64,000 nucleotides of DNA, taken from assembly GCF_014773225.1 (NCBI RefSeq), contig NZ_JACXAJ010000010.1:62001-126000 (forward strand), written 5' to 3'. The DNA is from Pontibacter aquaedesilientis (GTDB lineage: Bacteria; Bacteroidota; Bacteroidia; Cytophagales; Hymenobacteraceae). Below are positions 1 through 8,130 of the stretch, in pieces. The position numbers were made by a program, and so were the translations under genes. Position 1 is the stretch's first letter. Each line of letters begins with the position of its first letter. The notes beneath the pieces were generated by a model that made no database searches, was not told the DNA's origin, and saw only the letters and a list, made by a program, of their open reading frames with translations.

Positions 1-174
1 GGTCCGATTGTGAACGTGTGGGTGGTGAAGTCGAAACATGTGCTGCAATCGGCGGAAGAGGATAAGGACATGTGGACCACTATACCTGAGAAAAAGTACC
101 GTGAAGCCATTGCCTACAGGGTGATGGACAAAATCACAAAGTATAAGGAAGAAAATCAAACGACTGCGCAATAA
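1..174 (+). CDS. paaB: 1,2-phenylacetyl-CoA epoxidase subunit PaaB, C-terminal fragment
   Basis: Frame 1 is open from the window edge to a TAA at 172-174, giving 57 residues that begin GPIVNVWVVKSKHVL and end KEENQTTAQ. The stop overlaps the paaC start by one base (TAATG), so the two are translationally coupled. PaaB is the small structural subunit of the PaaABCE oxygenase that epoxidises phenylacetyl-CoA. The WVV segment followed by a D-rich stretch fits the PaaB C-terminus, but the identification rests mainly on its place directly before paaC and paaD. The N-terminus lies outside the window. Confidence 0.65.
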   Translation, partial: GPIVNVWVVKSKHVLQSAEEDKDMWTTIPEKKYREAIAYRVMDKITKYKEENQTTAQ

Positions 175-929
175 TGAACGAGCTTGCTATAAAAGACCTG
201 CTATACAAACTGGCCGACGACCAACTGATATTGGGCCACCGCAACTCCGAGTGGACTGGCTTCGGACCAATTCTGGAGGAGGACATTGCTTTCTCGTCGA
301 TGGCACAAGATAAAATTGGCCATAGCCTGGCTTTCTATACTTTGCTGCAAGAGCTTGGCGAAGCCGATCCGGATACGGTTGCCTTTACCCGCAATGCAAA
401 CCAATTTCATAACAACCAATTGGTGGAGCTTCCAAACGGCGAGTACGATTTCAGTCTCATTCGTCATTTCCTGTATGACAACGCCGAGATCATCCGTTTT
501 GAGATGTTGAGCCAGTCAAGCTACGAACCGATTGCCAAGGTGGCCACTAAACTGAAAGGCGAGGTGAAATACCACGTGCTGCATGCCAACACATGGATTA
601 AGAACCTAGGCACGTCGACAGAGGAAGCCATCCTGCGTTTACAGTCTTCTCTGAACGAGGCTATACCTTATGCACTAGGCATGTTCGAGCCGTCTAAGTA
701 CGAACAAGAACTGATCGAGGCTGGCGTATACCCAGGCGAGGAAGCTGTGAAAGCCGAGTGGTTGAAACGTATACAGGCCGTGCTGGAAAAAACTGATTTG
801 AAACTGCCAGACTTTGCCACGGTAGAACCTAAAATGGGAGGCCGCTACGGTGAGCATACCGAACACCTGCAGCCGCTCCTTGACGAAATGGCCGAGGTGT
901 TTAAGATCGACCCAACGGCGGAGTGGTAA
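174..929 (+). CDS. paaC: 1,2-phenylacetyl-CoA epoxidase subunit PaaC
   Basis: A 251-residue protein, the normal PaaC length. The N-terminal half carries the family signature of a ferritin-like helical bundle: LADDQLILGHRNSEW at 13-27, then EEDIAFSSMAQDKIGHS. PaaC is the structural partner of the catalytic di-iron subunit PaaA. By family knowledge it lacks the catalytic iron site and holds the PaaA dimer together in the cytoplasmic complex that converts phenylacetyl-CoA to its ring-1,2-epoxide. It is coupled to paaB by a one-base overlap and followed 91 bp later by paaD. A 14-bp inverted repeat lies in that gap. Confidence 0.93.
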   Translation: MNELAIKDLLYKLADDQLILGHRNSEWTGFGPILEEDIAFSSMAQDKIGHSLAFYTLLQELGEADPDTVAFTRNANQFHNNQLVELPNGEYDFSLIRHFLYDNAEIIRFEMLSQSSYEPIAKVATKLKGEVKYHVLHANTWIKNLGTSTEEAILRLQSSLNEAIPYALGMFEPSKYEQELIEAGVYPGEEAVKAEWLKRIQAVLEKTDLKLPDFATVEPKMGGRYGEHTEHLQPLLDEMAEVFKIDPTAEW

Positions 930-943
930 ACTTGTCGTTGCTT

Positions 944-999
944 GTTGTTCGTTACTCATTTATCGCTTTTGTGAATCCGGGTAACGAGTAACGAACAAC
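944..999. repeat. 14-bp perfect inverted repeat between paaC and paaD
   Basis: GTTGTTCGTTACTC at 944-957 is the exact reverse complement of GAGTAACGAACAAC at 986-999, with a 28-bp spacer. There is no T-run after the right arm, so it is not an obvious terminator. It could stabilise or process the operon mRNA, or be a copy of a dispersed element; similar GTTCGTTA-type words occur near 33,560-33,590. Confidence 0.6.
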
Positions 1000-1020
1000 G
1001 AATAACCCATAACGAAACGA

Positions 1021-1503
1021 ATGCTGACTAAAGAAAACATATTGACCCTGTTAGAGGAAGTGAAAGATCCTGAGATACCGGTATTGTCGCTGGTGGATTT
1101 GGGGGTGATCACGAGTGTGGAGATTTCTGACGAAGGACACGTAACCGTGAACATGACACCGACCTTCGCTGGTTGCCCTGCCATGGACTATATGAAAAAG
1201 GACGTGGAACGTACCTTGAATAAGCACGGCATCACCTCGCACACCGTCAATATGACTTTTGACAAGCCTTGGGACAGCAACAAACTTTCAGAGAAAGGCC
1301 GGCAGCAGCTAAAGGAATTTGGCTTAGCGCCTCCTCCCAAATATGACCTTATTCTAGATTTGGACATTTTGGAGCATGTGAAGTGCCCGTACTGCGACAG
1401 CGATAACACAGATATGCGCACGCCTTTTGGCCCGACTCTTTGCCGCTCTATGCATTACTGCAACAACTGCCGGCAGATGTTTGAGCAGTTTAAGCCACTT
1501 TAA
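1021..1503 (+). CDS. paaD: Phenylacetyl-CoA epoxidase accessory protein PaaD (MIP18 family)
   Basis: A 160-residue protein. Residues 1-85 form a MIP18/DUF59 domain (KDPEIPVLSLVDLGV, then TPTFAGCPAMDYM with the conserved Cys). The C-terminus is a cysteine-rich zinc- or cluster-binding tail with Cys at about 122, 125, 141, 147 and 150. PaaD is needed for assembly of the PaaABC(E) oxygenase and is thought to deliver or insert metal or Fe-S. It is the last gene of the plus-strand paa operon and is followed at once by a strong terminator. Confidence 0.93.
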   Translation: MLTKENILTLLEEVKDPEIPVLSLVDLGVITSVEISDEGHVTVNMTPTFAGCPAMDYMKKDVERTLNKHGITSHTVNMTFDKPWDSNKLSEKGRQQLKEFGLAPPPKYDLILDLDILEHVKCPYCDSDNTDMRTPFGPTLCRSMHYCNNCRQMFEQFKPL

Positions 1504-1520
1504 ATTATTAGATACTAAAT

Positions 1521-1558
1521 AAGGATCGCCTGTTGGAAACAACAGGCGATCCTTTTTT
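1521..1558 (+). terminator. Rho-independent terminator after paaD
   Basis: A perfect 15-bp stem (AAGGATCGCCTGTTG at 1521-1535 with CAACAGGCGATCCTT at 1540-1554), a GAAA loop, then a T-run to 1558. It closes the paa operon 17 bp after the paaD stop. Confidence 0.93.
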
Positions 1559-1702
1559 ATACCCTACTGCTCTTTCAATTAGCTTTACTGCTTATACCTG
1601 CAAGTCACTTTAGCCGCATTTTTCCAGTGCAAGCAACAGGCCTTTACCTAAGCTGACTCTTCGCATTGCTTTAGCTTAAAACCTGTATGGGGTTGAAATA
1701 GC

Positions 1703-1742
1703 AAAAGCCCCGCCGCTACTCCATTTAGTAACGACGGGGCTT
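1703..1742 (-). terminator. Terminator of the M3 peptidase gene
   Basis: AGCCCCGCCG (1706-1715) pairs with CGACGGGGCT (1732-1741) with one mismatch. On the minus strand the hairpin is followed by TTTT, and it lies about 25 bp beyond the stop of the peptidase gene. Confidence 0.7.
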
Positions 1743-1764
1743 CCGCAAAGGCTATAGCTATACC

Positions 1765-3495
1765 TTATACCTTGGCCATCTCTCCTTTCACGAAGTCAAC
1801 CAGGCTCTTGATATATGCCGTGCTGAAGTCGAACTTGATACCGGCGGCTTCATATACCTCGCCGATCGAGACCGTATAGCCCAGGCTGAGAGCACGCTTG
1901 TAAGCAGCCAATCCTTCAGCAGGGTTCTCTTTGAAATTTTTCCAAACGGCAATGGCTCCAAGTTGTGCCATAGCATACTCCACGTAGTAGAAAGGCACTT
2001 CGTAAATGTGCAGCTGTTTTTGCCAAATGAAAGGCTTATATTTTTTCAGCCCGTTCCAGTTTACTTCCAAATGGTTGAAGCGCTCAAAAATGTTGAGCCA
2101 CTCCTGATGCCGCTCTTGCTGTTTGTGTTCCGGATGTTCGTACAGCCAGTGCTGGAACTTGTCCACGGTAGCTACCCAAGGAAATGTCTCGAGCACACTC
2201 TCCAAGTGAGTACGCTTGGCACGACGAAGTTCGTCCTCATCGCTGAAGAAGATGTCCCAGTGGTCCATAGAGATCAGCTCCATCGACATAGAAGCCAACT
2301 CGGCTACTTCGGAAGGCGGGTGTTTGAAAGCGCTCAATGTCAGGTCACGGGTAAGGAAAGAGTGCACTGCGTGGCCCCCTTCGTGCAGCATCGTAATCAC
2401 GTCCCGTAGACTAGAGGTCGCATTCATAAAAATGAACGGCACGCCAATCTCGTCCAGCGGATAATTATATCCGCCCGGAGCCTTTCCTTTTCTCGACTCC
2501 AGATCCAAATGGCCCATCTCCCGCATGGTGGCCAGGCAGTCGCCCAGGTACGTATCCAGGTTGTAAAACACCTGAATGGTCTTTTCTAACAATTCTTCGC
2601 CTGACTTGAATGGCTCCAGCGGTGCTTTGCCGCTCGGATCGACATCCAAATCCCAGGGGCGCAGTTCAGCTATACCTAGTTTCTCTTTGCGCTCACGGTC
2701 TATACCTGTCAGCAAGGGCACAATGGTTTCCTCGATGGATTGGTGAAAATCAAAGCAATCTTGTGGGGTATAGTCGAAGCGGCCCATGGCGGCAAACATG
2801 TAATCGCGGTAATTATCGAAATCGGCGTTTTTGGCCAACTGCGTGCGCAGTGTCAACAATTCATCGAACAGGTCATCAAGTTTATGGCGATCCTGTGTGC
2901 GACGGTCTTGTATAACGCGCCACGCTTCTTCACGCACCTGGCGCTCGTTGCGCTTCAGGCGGTCTGCGGCGCGTTGCAGCGTCATTTCCTCACCATCCAG
3001 CGTCACGGTCATGGCACCCGTCATGGCGGCGTACTGCTGCTGTTTGGTGCTGATCTCGGTATGAAGCGGAATGTTCTCTTCCCGGAAGATCTCGAGCGCA
3101 CGCTCCACGCCCCGCAGGTAAATACGGTATTTGTTCTGCTCAAGCGCATTCACATAGGGCGAATGCATCAGCTTCAGGTTGAGCTCGTGGTCATAAGGGG
3201 CGATCTGGGGTTCGATCTCTGACACGAAATACTGGAAAGCCTTTGTGATTTCCTCGTTCTGTGTGTCGCAGGTCATGCGGATATAGCGCCAGCCCAGGTC
3301 CTCAGAAAGCACACTTTCGAGCTCGCTGCGGTCCTTCATCCATTTTTCCAACTCCTCCACCGACTGGATCGTGCGGTTTTTCAGTTCTTCAAAATATGGC
3401 TGTATGGTTTCCCATTTATCAATCTGAAAGCTTTCGGAAAGGTAAACCCGTTTCTTCTTTTCGGGTACTTGTATCATAGCTGCTGGTTTACTCAT
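1765..3495 (-). CDS. pepF: M3 family oligoendopeptidase (PepF-like)
   Basis: A 576-residue protein with the metallopeptidase motif HEGGH at 371-375 and a downstream Glu-rich segment (SEVAELASMSMEL) that supplies the third zinc ligand in M3 enzymes. There is no signal peptide, so it is a cytoplasmic peptidase that degrades short peptides. Length and the helical N-terminal half fit the PepF/oligoendopeptidase F branch. It is monocistronic: its own terminator lies downstream, and the paaE terminator lies between it and the gene upstream. It interrupts the paa genes but I see no reason to link it to phenylacetate degradation. Confidence 0.9.
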   Translation of the reverse strand: MSKPAAMIQVPEKKKRVYLSESFQIDKWETIQPYFEELKNRTIQSVEELEKWMKDRSELESVLSEDLGWRYIRMTCDTQNEEITKAFQYFVSEIEPQIAPYDHELNLKLMHSPYVNALEQNKYRIYLRGVERALEIFREENIPLHTEISTKQQQYAAMTGAMTVTLDGEEMTLQRAADRLKRNERQVREEAWRVIQDRRTQDRHKLDDLFDELLTLRTQLAKNADFDNYRDYMFAAMGRFDYTPQDCFDFHQSIEETIVPLLTGIDRERKEKLGIAELRPWDLDVDPSGKAPLEPFKSGEELLEKTIQVFYNLDTYLGDCLATMREMGHLDLESRKGKAPGGYNYPLDEIGVPFIFMNATSSLRDVITMLHEGGHAVHSFLTRDLTLSAFKHPPSEVAELASMSMELISMDHWDIFFSDEDELRRAKRTHLESVLETFPWVATVDKFQHWLYEHPEHKQQERHQEWLNIFERFNHLEVNWNGLKKYKPFIWQKQLHIYEVPFYYVEYAMAQLGAIAVWKNFKENPAEGLAAYKRALSLGYTVSIGEVYEAAGIKFDFSTAYIKSLVDFVKGEMAKV

Positions 3496-3545
3496 AGACA
3501 GTTCTGTAAAAGAAAAGGTAATATAGGCACTTCTCCTGAAAGTAC

Positions 3546-3585
3546 AAAAAAAAGCTGCACTATATCTTAATAGACATAGTGCAGC
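3546..3585 (-). terminator. Terminator of paaE
   Basis: GCTGCACTAT (3554-3563) and ATAGTGCAGC (3576-3585) form a perfect 10-bp stem. On the minus strand it is followed by eight T residues (the A-run at 3546-3553). It separates paaE from the peptidase gene. Confidence 0.92.
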
Positions 3586-3610
3586 ATAAATGAAGTTACA
3601 ACAAGCAGTT

Positions 3611-4696
3611 TTATCCTATTTCTATCACGACGTTGGAGGTTAAGGGATGGCCCACACAGTTGAGCACGTAACCTTCGTCGAGCTCAGCGTCAGAAAGGCC
3701 TTCCCGCTCATCCAAATGCACTTTCCCACTCAGGCATTTGCCGCGGCAGGCAGTGCACAAGCCTGCCTGACAAGAGTATGGCAGGTCCACATCCTGGTCG
3801 AGAGCGGCCTCCAGTATGGTTTGGTCCGGTTGTACCTCCACACTGTACTCGGCCCCTTCGTAAATAATGGTCACGGTTTGGGTTTTGATTTCGCCATCAT
3901 CCTCAGAAGAAGAGACATCGCCATGGTGCTCCACCTCCTGTTGCTCAATTAGTTTATTGCTCACAAAACTCTCCCGGTAGATGCGGTCGGCCGGCACGTG
4001 CAGCACGTTCAGGGCTTTGCGCGTTTCTTCCATCATGCCTTCTGGTCCGCACATGTAGTACAGCGCCTCAGCAGGCCTGGTCAATTGCAGGCGCTCAAGT
4101 ATTTTCAGGATCATGCTCTGATTCATACGGCCACGGTGCTCGCAGTCGTGCTTGGGCTGGCTATAGATATACTCTACGTGCAGCCGCTCAGGGTGCGCCG
4201 CCTCCAATTCTTCCAACTGTTGCTTAAAAATCACCGAGTCCTCGTCCCGGTTACCGTAAAGCAAAGCGACCTTGGTGTTGGGCTCTTCCTGCAGCACCGT
4301 CTTCAGCATCGACATGAGCGGGGTGATGCCACTGCCTGCCCCGAAAAGCAGCACTTGGCGGCTGGTGCCCGCGTCTGGCACGAGGTTAAAATTACCAAGC
4401 GGCTCCATCACCTCAACTTCCTGCCCAACTTTCAGATTATCAAGCAAATAATTAGAAACCAGACCACCCTCTACACGTTTAACTGTAACAGACAGACGTG
4501 CACCTTCTGCAGGGGCACTGCAAAGCGAATAGGAACGGCGGACTTTCTTGCCCTCGATCGGAAGGATAAGCGTCAGGAATTGCCCTGCCTTGTATGGAAT
4601 CGTTTTTTTATCGGGATGCTCTAAATGGATCGTAATCGCATCTGAAGTTTCGCGGGTGATCTCCACGACTTTCAGCATGAAATAAGGGCTACTCAT
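3611..4696 (-). CDS. paaE: Phenylacetyl-CoA epoxidase reductase PaaE
   Basis: A 361-residue three-domain reductase. There is an N-terminal FAD-binding barrel (RRSYSLCSAP motif near 55), a central NAD(P)-binding domain (LLFGAGSGITPLMSML, then MCGPEGMME), and a C-terminal plant-type 2Fe-2S domain with CxxxxCxxC (SCQAGLCTACRGKC). PaaE passes electrons from NADPH through FAD and the 2Fe-2S cluster to the PaaA di-iron centre. It belongs with paaBCD just upstream but lies on the opposite strand beyond an unrelated peptidase gene, so it is transcribed separately. Confidence 0.93.
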   Translation of the reverse strand: MSSPYFMLKVVEITRETSDAITIHLEHPDKKTIPYKAGQFLTLILPIEGKKVRRSYSLCSAPAEGARLSVTVKRVEGGLVSNYLLDNLKVGQEVEVMEPLGNFNLVPDAGTSRQVLLFGAGSGITPLMSMLKTVLQEEPNTKVALLYGNRDEDSVIFKQQLEELEAAHPERLHVEYIYSQPKHDCEHRGRMNQSMILKILERLQLTRPAEALYYMCGPEGMMEETRKALNVLHVPADRIYRESFVSNKLIEQQEVEHHGDVSSSEDDGEIKTQTVTIIYEGAEYSVEVQPDQTILEAALDQDVDLPYSCQAGLCTACRGKCLSGKVHLDEREGLSDAELDEGYVLNCVGHPLTSNVVIEIG

Positions 4697-4954
4697 ATCG
4701 CTATTTTATCATTTTGTAAGTAGAAAACTCCGTTTCAAGCTGAAAGTTACGACAATCTGTGCTGTTGAGTGAAAATATCGGAGAATTTTTAAAACCGAAA
4801 TCACGAATCACGTATTATAACCAAATCATTAACAGAATGAACGGTGAATGAAAAAAAAGCTGCACATTTGTAACATCGCATGCACTTGTACTGCAGTTGG
4901 GTAGTGACTAACTCCCACATTCCGTTCTTTACCTTACAATTACTGAAAACACCA

Positions 4955-5509
4955 ATGCTCTACAAACTAACTCTCAAAAACTGTGAAAAAACCGTAGTGG
5001 TGGACGACCGCACCTACGAGTATATTCAAAACAATGCATATCTGCAGCAGATCGAATTCCTGAAGCATCTGCGCATCCACTCCAACGGCTACGCGTTCTT
5101 CCAGAAGAACTGGCCCCTGAAAAACGGCAAGTACCGTAACGAAACCATTTACCTGCACAAGATGATCGGCGAACAGCTGATCGAGAAGCCGGAAAGCAAC
5201 ATTAAGCTTTATGTGCACTTCAAAAACGGCAACAAACTGGACTGCCGTCGCGAGAACCTGGAGTGGGCCCCGCTTTGCAAGATCGTGCGCAACACCTCCA
5301 AAACAGAGAACAAGCTGGGTGTGCGTGGGGTACACAAAGAGGCGCAAAAGTACCGCGCCATCATTCACCACAACAAGCAACGCATCAACCTCGGCACGTT
5401 CGACACGCTGCAGGAGGCTGCACAGGCTTACAGCAAAAAATCCGAAGAGCTGTTTGGCAAAACCAAAAGCCTGAAAACGCTCTCTAAGTATGTAGAAGAA
5501 GCTGCTTAA
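4955..5509 (+). CDS. HNH/AP2-domain DNA-binding protein (homing-endonuclease-like)
   Basis: About 184 residues from the ATG at 4955; 25 more in-frame codons upstream lack a convincing start. The C-terminal part (LGVRGVHKEAQKYRAII, then LGTFDTLQEAAQAY) is an AP2 domain. The middle resembles the HNH_3 fold of mobile endonucleases: YLHKMIGE, then VHFKNGNKLDCRRENLEW, where active enzymes have an H-N-G-DN-R-N pattern. The usual VDH catalytic His is replaced (YVHF is the nearest), so nuclease activity is doubtful. GC content and codon use look like the neighbours, which suggests a resident, possibly domesticated gene. The job is unknown; DNA binding is the safest inference. Confidence 0.75.
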   Translation: MLYKLTLKNCEKTVVVDDRTYEYIQNNAYLQQIEFLKHLRIHSNGYAFFQKNWPLKNGKYRNETIYLHKMIGEQLIEKPESNIKLYVHFKNGNKLDCRRENLEWAPLCKIVRNTSKTENKLGVRGVHKEAQKYRAIIHHNKQRINLGTFDTLQEAAQAYSKKSEELFGKTKSLKTLSKYVEEAA

Positions 5510-5557
5510 TTCTTCTTATACTTGCGTGGTGGCTCATCCTCCGCCTGCATTTATTTT

Positions 5558-6256
5558 ATGGAACAAAACAAAAATCTTGGTGATATACTGAGACGGCATA
5601 CTGCTACTTTCGGCCCCGTGCTCGACACGGACCTGAATGGTGCGCATGTATGCCGTCTTGATTTTACGGCAGCCAATGCGCTGTTGCAGCAAACCGACCT
5701 GCGCAATACCGAGGCCTTTAACGAAGCGGTGAACCAAATGCTGCAGGAACAGTCCGCCACTATCGGGGTGGGCGGCTACCTCGAGAACCGCTTTATCTAC
5801 CGCCGCAGCCAGCACTTCGACGTGGCTGCAGAAAGCCGTGACCTGCACTTAGGTATAGATGTGTGGCTACCGGCAGGTACCGCGGTGTTTGCCCCGCTTG
5901 ACGGCAAAGTGCACAGCTTCGCCGACAACGCCAACTTCGGTGACTACGGCCCCACCATTATTCTGGAGCACGAACTCGAAGGCGTTACTTTCTATACCTT
6001 GTATGGCCACTTGAATACCGCTTGCCTTTCGGATCTATCGGTTGGCAAGCCAGTTCGCAAAGGTGACAAGATCGCCGAGGTGGGTCCGCATCCTGAGAAC
6101 GGTGATTGGCCGCCGCACCTGCACTTTCAGGTGATTTGCTCGATGGACGGAAAACAAGGCGATTACCCGGGCGTGGCTCGCCTTTCGGAACGGACTGTGT
6201 ATGAACACCTTTGCCCGAACCCGAACCTGATTCTGAACTGCCGGCACTTGGTTTAG
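5558..6256 (+). CDS. M23 family metallopeptidase
   Basis: About 232 residues from the ATG at 5558. The C-terminal half is a complete LytM/M23 domain. The zinc motif HxxxD is present as HLGID, and the second motif HxH as PPHLHF. The TLYGHL loop and GDKIAEVG are typical. No signal peptide or membrane segment is visible, unusual for a peptidoglycan endopeptidase; it may act on an internal substrate or leave the cell by another route. In some bacteria this domain is fused to a class III aminotransferase; here it stands alone. It starts 49 bp after the AP2 gene and ends before a terminator. Confidence 0.85.
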   Translation: MEQNKNLGDILRRHTATFGPVLDTDLNGAHVCRLDFTAANALLQQTDLRNTEAFNEAVNQMLQEQSATIGVGGYLENRFIYRRSQHFDVAAESRDLHLGIDVWLPAGTAVFAPLDGKVHSFADNANFGDYGPTIILEHELEGVTFYTLYGHLNTACLSDLSVGKPVRKGDKIAEVGPHPENGDWPPHLHFQVICSMDGKQGDYPGVARLSERTVYEHLCPNPNLILNCRHLV

Positions 6257-6289
6257 TTTTGCCTTTGCCCCAAAAATTGACCAAATTTG

Positions 6290-6330
6290 AACTCTGGTGC
6301 CTTTGGATAGGTGCCAGAGTTTTTCTTTTA
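6290..6330 (+). terminator. Terminator after the M23 peptidase gene
   Basis: AACTCTGGTGCC (6290-6301) pairs with GGTGCCAGAGTT (6310-6321), 12 bp with two G-U pairs, followed by a T-rich tail. Confidence 0.85.
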
Positions 6331-6347
6331 TAACACAAACCTAAAGC

Positions 6348-7208
6348 ATGTTTGATCTTTTTAATTTCGAAGCCTACAGCGCCAACATTACCAATTTTGT
6401 CATGCTTTATGGCATGCGCCTCGTTTCCGCTTTCATCACGCTTTTAGTCGGCCTTTGGGTCATCAATAGACTGAACCGTATGGTGTTTAACCTGATGGTG
6501 AAGAAAGATGTGGACGTATCGCTGCGCCCTTTTTTGAAGAGTGTAATGGCGGTTGTGATGCGGGTGTTGCTGATCATTCTGGTGATTGCCCAACTGGGTG
6601 TCGAAATGACCTCGTTCATTGCTATACTAGGTTCGGCGGGTCTGGCAATTGGCTTGGCTTTGCAGGGCAGTCTTTCCAATTTTGCGGGCGGTGTGCTGAT
6701 TCTTACCATCAAACCCTTCCGCGTAGGTGATTATATTGAAGCACAGGGACAGGCGGGCACCGTGAATATGATCAATATTTTCAACACAGTGGTGAAAACA
6801 CCTGACAACAAAACGATTTTTATACCTAACGGTCCGCTGGCCAACAGTGTGGTGGTGAACTATACCATTGAAAGTACACGCCGGGTGGAGCTGAAGTTTG
6901 CCATATCGGTGAACAACGACATCGGCAAGGTACGTCAGATTCTAAATGACTTGATTGCTGCCGACGAACGCGTACTTCCCGAGCCGGCACCTGTGATTGT
7001 GGTAACCGATTTTGCTGAGCACTCCCTCACGCTGAGCGTGCGCACCTGGGTGAACAAAGAGAATTATTGGGGCTTTTTCTGGGACATGAACGAGCGTGCC
7101 AAATCCGCTTTCGAAGAGCAAGGTATACAAATGCCAGTGCCTCGTCGGGAGATGGTGAGCAGCAGCTCCAGCAATGGACAGGCTCCGAAGGCGGTGCCGC
7201 AGGTATAG
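6348..7208 (+). CDS. mscS: Small-conductance mechanosensitive channel, MscS family
   Basis: A 286-residue protein, the size of E. coli MscS. Three N-terminal membrane helices (about 17-38, 60-82 and 88-110) end in the Gly/Ala-rich pore helix GSAGLAIGLALQGSLSNFAGG. A cytoplasmic beta domain follows (KPFRVGDYIEAQGQAGTV, then NKTIFIPNGPL). It sits in the inner membrane and releases solutes on hypo-osmotic shock. The Ser/Pro-rich end (SSSSSNGQAPKAVPQV) is probably disordered. It is a single-gene unit between two terminators. Confidence 0.95.
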   Translation: MFDLFNFEAYSANITNFVMLYGMRLVSAFITLLVGLWVINRLNRMVFNLMVKKDVDVSLRPFLKSVMAVVMRVLLIILVIAQLGVEMTSFIAILGSAGLAIGLALQGSLSNFAGGVLILTIKPFRVGDYIEAQGQAGTVNMINIFNTVVKTPDNKTIFIPNGPLANSVVVNYTIESTRRVELKFAISVNNDIGKVRQILNDLIAADERVLPEPAPVIVVTDFAEHSLTLSVRTWVNKENYWGFFWDMNERAKSAFEEQGIQMPVPRREMVSSSSSNGQAPKAVPQV

Positions 7209-7233
7209 CTTGTAGATATTTTTGAAAAATAGG

Positions 7234-7266
7234 AACGGCAGCTCAGGTATGGGCTGCCGTTTTTTA
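7234..7266 (+). terminator. Terminator after mscS
   Basis: AACGGCAGCTC (7234-7244) pairs with GGGCTGCCGTT (7251-7261) with one G-U or mismatch position, then TTTTTATT. Confidence 0.88.
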
Positions 7267-7316
7267 TTCCACAGCTATTGTCAAAAATAATCTAGAAACA
7301 GTAGTTAGTCCAACAA

Positions 7317-8075
7317 TCAATTCAATCGGTATGTATCATGTGTAATTATGTCGATTGTAATAATGTCACCCTTTCTATAATTTTTATCTATGAACCAGTT
7401 TTTTAAACTCTTATTCCCATGCACTCTTGGCTGTCCATTTTGGTTCGCAAATAGGAATTGACCTTGAAAACAATATTGACTATCATGTCCTAAATATATA
7501 TTTACGGACATAGGTTCTTCTGGCAAAAAATTTAGGTCCTTTTTCGAAAAATTAAAAAAACCATTCTTCAAGTATTCTGACCCTAATTTGATTTTGACTG
7601 TCTTCAGTATCCCTATAATTGGCGGAGTAGTTTCTAAAATCACATTGTCATCTTCTTGAGGCAATTCTTGTACTTTTATCCTGTTGTTACCCCTGTAATT
7701 CCATTGAGGACGAATAGCTGCAATTAGGTTATCTTCTAATCCTGCAGAAAGACTAACCTTATAATTTTTAAACATAAGGTTTGCCTTATCCAATAAGACA
7801 AATATTTGCACAACCCTATCTGCCTTTAATTTATTTATAATTTCATTCTTTACACGAACATTAGTTCGTTGCGAAACTGCGGCATTTTTATAGCCATTCA
7901 TACGACTTTTTAAAGTGCTGGCAGTCTTTCCAATATACATTACCTGTTCATCAACAATAAAAGCGTACAGTAAATCTTTCTCACTAAGACATTCTGTAAT
8001 AGAGTAATTAATCCCTCCATCATTATAACACCATTCGCCTACCTTTAAAAAACTAAGCTCAACCAATCTTTTCAT
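7317..8075 (-). CDS. GIY-YIG nuclease-like protein, orphan
   Basis: A 252-residue protein. Residues 34-60 match the GIY-YIG core in degenerate form (LLYAFIVDEQVMYIGKTAST with the conserved K and T), followed by Arg (LKSRMNGY) and a Glu/Asn region (LEDNLIAAIRPQWN) where these nucleases carry the metal-binding Glu. Such folds occur in type II restriction enzymes of the Eco29kI/Cfr42I kind. The C-terminal 80 residues (GQPRVHGNKSLKNWF) could be a DNA-binding domain; I do not recognise it with confidence. No methyltransferase lies nearby. The gene is visibly more AT-rich than its neighbours, a sign of acquisition. Confidence 0.7.
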   Translation of the reverse strand: MKRLVELSFLKVGEWCYNDGGINYSITECLSEKDLLYAFIVDEQVMYIGKTASTLKSRMNGYKNAAVSQRTNVRVKNEIINKLKADRVVQIFVLLDKANLMFKNYKVSLSAGLEDNLIAAIRPQWNYRGNNRIKVQELPQEDDNVILETTPPIIGILKTVKIKLGSEYLKNGFFNFSKKDLNFLPEEPMSVNIYLGHDSQYCFQGQFLFANQNGQPRVHGNKSLKNWFIDKNYRKGDIITIDIITHDTYRLN

Positions 8076-8130
8076 GTGAAATCATAATTAGATGAAAGCG
8101 AAACAAGTTACTTAACTAAGGTACCCTTCC

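Noticed and set aside
7317-8075. A complete restriction-modification system
   Set aside because: No methyltransferase or specificity gene on either side; neighbours are mscS and a LolE-like permease.
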